Source: Chitinophagaceae bacterium
Lineage (GTDB): Bacteria > Bacteroidota > Bacteroidia > Chitinophagales > Chitinophagaceae
Reading direction: 5' to 3'
Assembly: GCA_019747455.1 (NCBI GenBank)
Contig: JAIEQT010000387.1
Span: 1-7,726, forward strand
Length of the DNA: 7,726 nucleotides
The notes beneath the pieces are model-generated. The model searched no databases, had not been told where the DNA came from, and was given only the letters and a program-made list of their open reading frames with translations. Positions 5,887 to 7,726 of the stretch are shown here, one piece after another. Position numbers and translations under genes: made by a program. Within the stretch, counting starts at the first letter, position 1. Each line of letters begins with the position of its first letter.

Positions 5887-6483
5887 TCATTTAGACAATC
5901 GATAATGAACCCCAACACCGAAATTTACGGGAGATAATTTTTTGGCAGTTATGTTATAATTTTGAAGTAGGTAGTTTCTGTAATCATTTACTTCTTTATT
6001 TTGTAAGGGCAGTAAGAACCAGAATTGAGAAGATAGCCTTTGATAAAAAGGTTTATTGTCCATGAACCTGAAAAAGTTTCCTTTTACTGGTACATGGAAT
6101 CTAAAATTAAATCCTGTTGAAAAACCAGTAAATGTTTTACTTAGATCCTTGCTATTGGTTATATAAACAGACGAGCTGGTACCGTAGGTTAGTACCACAT
6201 ATGTTTTAATTAAAGCCTTGGATTTATTTTTGGATAATAAATATTTTAAGCCTAAGGAATAACCTGTTGCACTACCATCATAAAAAGCGGAACCGACTGC
6301 AGACGTCATGAATAGCCCCTTACCTTTTGAAAAGGGATTTAACTCAAAACCTCCACCAATACCACCATAAGGAAAGCCTACACCAATGTTTATATTAAAT
6401 TCTTTATTCGTTGAGTCTTTGGTGTTCTGACCAAAAGAGTAATTGAAGAAAAAAGAAAAAACAACTAATAGCACTGTTTTCAT
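5887..6483 (-). CDS. Predicted outer-membrane beta-barrel-like protein, unknown function
   Basis: A 198-residue protein starting at the ATG at 6483-6481. A longer in-frame reading to 6549 exists but would put 22 non-hydrophobic residues before the signal peptide and overlap the upstream gene. Residues 1-19 (MKTVLLVVFSFFFNYSFGQ) are a signal peptide with cleavage near G-Q. The mature part is rich in alternating short strands and glycine, for example NINIGVGFPYGGIGGGFEL (30-48), ATGYSLGLKYLL (72-83), FTGFSTGFNFRFHVPV (118-133) and, at the end, VNFGVGVHYRLSK (186-198); this fits a small outer-membrane barrel of roughly 8 strands. The final residue is lysine rather than the usual aromatic, a mild caution. 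The gene follows the lipoprotein gene by 11 nt, so the two are almost certainly co-transcribed. I do not recognise a specific family. Confidence 0.75.
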   Translation of the reverse strand: MKTVLLVVFSFFFNYSFGQNTKDSTNKEFNINIGVGFPYGGIGGGFELNPFSKGKGLFMTSAVGSAFYDGSATGYSLGLKYLLSKNKSKALIKTYVVLTYGTSSSVYITNSKDLSKTFTGFSTGFNFRFHVPVKGNFFRFMDNKPFYQRLSSQFWFLLPLQNKEVNDYRNYLLQNYNITAKKLSPVNFGVGVHYRLSK

Positions 6484-6494
6484 AGAAAGCTGAT

Positions 6495-7289
6495 TTATTC
6501 TTGTTGATTCAAAAGCGGACAATTCTCTTGACCCAAAAAAGGCGGACAAGCACCAGCATACGCAGCTGCACCAGCACCAATGGCGCCAAAAATGCCGAAT
6601 GCTACAGCCCAGCCGCCAGCAAGGCCTAAGGTTCCAGTAGCCACCGCTAACGCTGATGGAAAAGCAATTATCGCTGCAGTAACTACAATAATTGCAACTA
6701 AAATAGTACTTACTGTATTTCCTGCTGGTTTTATTTGAAGCCTAAAAAGCCCCGTTGAGGGATCGATATAACGATCCATTTGGGAAGACAGTGTATTAAA
6801 AAAAGTTGTAATCAATGGAAAATTGGTTATGCAAAATTCTGAAACTGATGAGCCAAGCGCACAAAGAAAAATGGCAGACTGTCTTTCATCCTTGTTCGTA
6901 AGCTTATCGATGTTGTCAGTAATGAAATTTTTATAGTCGGAAGTATGAATAAGGCGCTCTTTTTTAACCTCTGAAATAATCTTTCTAAAAAGAGATTTGT
7001 ATTCCTGAGAAGCCTTTGGGCTATTTAAGGGAATCACTTTTACTGCAGCGAGCCCGGAAACTAAATTGATATTTATATCGGAGAAGTTAATTTTCTGTTT
7101 TAATTTAACCTTCTCTATCAAAACTAAAAAGTAATTACTGAGTGAGCTTGAAATCTGAGAATTGTAGTTAGAAAACTCAGAAGACACTTCTTTTTTTTCT
7201 GAAATTTTTTGGCAGGAATAGATTGTTAGCGTGCTGATTACTAAAACTATTAATCCTGTTAGCAGTTTCGTTGGTTTAAAGGATTTCAT
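6495..7289 (-). CDS. Putative lipoprotein with C-terminal hydrophobic glycine-zipper tail, unknown function
   Basis: A 264-residue protein starting at the ATG at 7289-7287; a TTG two codons earlier (7295) is possible but less likely. Residues 1-25 are a signal peptide leading to IYSC, a relaxed lipobox with Cys26; Tyr at -2 is unusual, so lipidation is likely rather than certain. Residues 27-190 are polar and probably helical, with Cys143 and Cys153 around a short hydrophobic segment. Residues 192-211 and 213-247 are two strongly hydrophobic stretches; the second is full of small residues with Gly/Ala spacing (GTLGLAGGWAVAFGIFGAIG, then AGAAAYAGA), as in glycine-zipper membrane helices and some bacteriocins. 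A Cys pair (248, 257) and polar NQQE close the protein. It is the first gene of a pair with the barrel-like protein 11 nt downstream. No family recognised. Confidence 0.75.
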   Translation of the reverse strand: MKSFKPTKLLTGLIVLVISTLTIYSCQKISEKKEVSSEFSNYNSQISSSLSNYFLVLIEKVKLKQKINFSDININLVSGLAAVKVIPLNSPKASQEYKSLFRKIISEVKKERLIHTSDYKNFITDNIDKLTNKDERQSAIFLCALGSSVSEFCITNFPLITTFFNTLSSQMDRYIDPSTGLFRLQIKPAGNTVSTILVAIIVVTAAIIAFPSALAVATGTLGLAGGWAVAFGIFGAIGAGAAAYAGACPPFLGQENCPLLNQQE

Positions 7290-7301
7290 AAACAAAGTTT
7301 T

Positions 7302-7318
7302 TGTGAATTAAATTCACA
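7302..7318. promoter_or_regulatory. 17-bp palindrome upstream of the lipoprotein gene, possible operator
   Basis: TGTGAATTAAATTCACA is perfectly symmetric around a single central base, with 12 nt between its edge and the lipoprotein start codon. A second copy of the half-site AAATTCAC occurs at 7338-7345, 28 bp from the first. It resembles a Crp/Fnr-type TGTGA...TCACA site, but the spacer is 7 rather than 6, so identity is open. There is no T tract, so it does not look like a terminator for the desaturase gene. Confidence 0.4.
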
Positions 7319-7341
7319 CCTTTTCCTAATCCAATTAAAAT

Positions 7342-7726
7342 TCACTTAATTCTAGTAGTTGCATCTTCAAAACGAACATCATAATCGCTACGTATGGTAC
7401 CAAATAAACGATCCCATATCAAGGTGTACAAACCATAATTTCCTTTAAAATATTGATGATGCTGGTTGTGGTTGGTAGAAGTATTAATCCATTTGCCCAT
7501 CCAAGTTTTATGAAATCCTTTCGGATATAATTCATATCCTAAGTGACCATAAATATTATAGATAATAGAGAATAGAAAGAAGAAAAGTAAATGGGTGATA
7601 TGAATCGGTAATGTGAAATAAAAAATAATAGTAATGCCAACCTCTACAAAAGATTCAAGCGGATGAAATGCATAAGCGGCCCAAGGGGAAGGATTGGTAG
7701 AATTATGATGCACCAAATGCACATAT
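7342..7726 (-). CDS. Fatty-acid hydroxylase / sterol desaturase family protein, C-terminal part (cut by right edge)
   Basis: About 128 C-terminal residues of an integral-membrane di-iron enzyme; the frame continues past the right edge, so the valine GTG at 7722 is internal and not a start. Two HxxHH boxes are visible: HLVHH near the edge, in the context HHNSTNPSPWAAYAFHPLES, and HNQHH in STNHNQHHQYFKGNYGLYTL, followed by WDRLFGT. These are the histidine clusters that ligate the di-iron centre in the FA_hydroxylase superfamily (PF04116); an earlier HxxxH box is outside the window. Between them is a hydrophobic region of one or two membrane helices (about IIFYFTLPIHITHLLFFFLF). The family hydroxylates or desaturates lipids such as sterols, carotenoids, fatty acids or ether lipids; the substrate cannot be told here. 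The stop is TGA at 7344-7342. The next gene on the same strand starts 52 nt downstream. Confidence 0.9.
   Translation of the reverse strand, partial: YVHLVHHNSTNPSPWAAYAFHPLESFVEVGITIIFYFTLPIHITHLLFFFLFSIIYNIYGHLGYELYPKGFHKTWMGKWINTSTNHNQHHQYFKGNYGLYTLIWDRLFGTIRSDYDVRFEDATTRIK

Noticed and set aside
7302..7318. Reading the palindrome as a true Crp site
   Set aside because: The half-sites TGTGA/TCACA match but the spacer is 7 nt rather than 6, and no Crp-type regulator is in view; kept only as an unidentified palindrome.

Overview
The window looks like a chromosomal segment from a member of the Bacteroidota, probably near the Chitinophagaceae (family level is inference). The reasons are AT-rich DNA, A-rich start regions with no clear Shine-Dalgarno sequence, signal peptides ending in G-Q, TAnnTTTG-type -7 promoter matches, and a DUF2480 gene, a family I know only from this phylum. 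I see no transposase, integrase, CRISPR array, tRNA or rRNA.

Layout. Positions 1-121 (minus) hold the first 40 codons of nadA (quinolinate synthase), cut by the left edge. A gene-free 553-bp divergent region (122-674) follows, with candidate promoters, a perfect 14-bp palindrome and six DnaA-box-like 9-mers in one orientation. Next comes a membrane-anchored PpiD-type peptidyl-prolyl isomerase (675-2765), closed by a strong intrinsic terminator (2789-2823). Then DUF2480 (2878-3381) and three tightly packed envelope genes: a secreted Trp/Asn/Gly-rich protein (3421-3843), an LpoB-like lipoprotein (3874-4458) and a COG3014 lipoprotein (4468-5886). On the minus strand, a lipoprotein with a hydrophobic glycine-zipper tail (7289-6495) is followed 11 nt later by a predicted outer-membrane barrel-like protein (6483-5887), whose stop codon directly abuts that of the COG3014 gene. 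At the right edge (7342-7726, minus) is the C-terminal part of a fatty-acid hydroxylase / sterol desaturase family protein.

Theme. Apart from nadA, DUF2480 and the desaturase, everything is envelope-directed: a periplasmic folding factor, two lipoproteins resembling the LpoB/COG3014 peptidoglycan-associated pair, a small secreted partner candidate, and a separate lipoprotein plus barrel-like pair. The two least explained units are the 3421-5886 cluster and the 5887-7289 pair. Neither can be called a new system from sequence alone.
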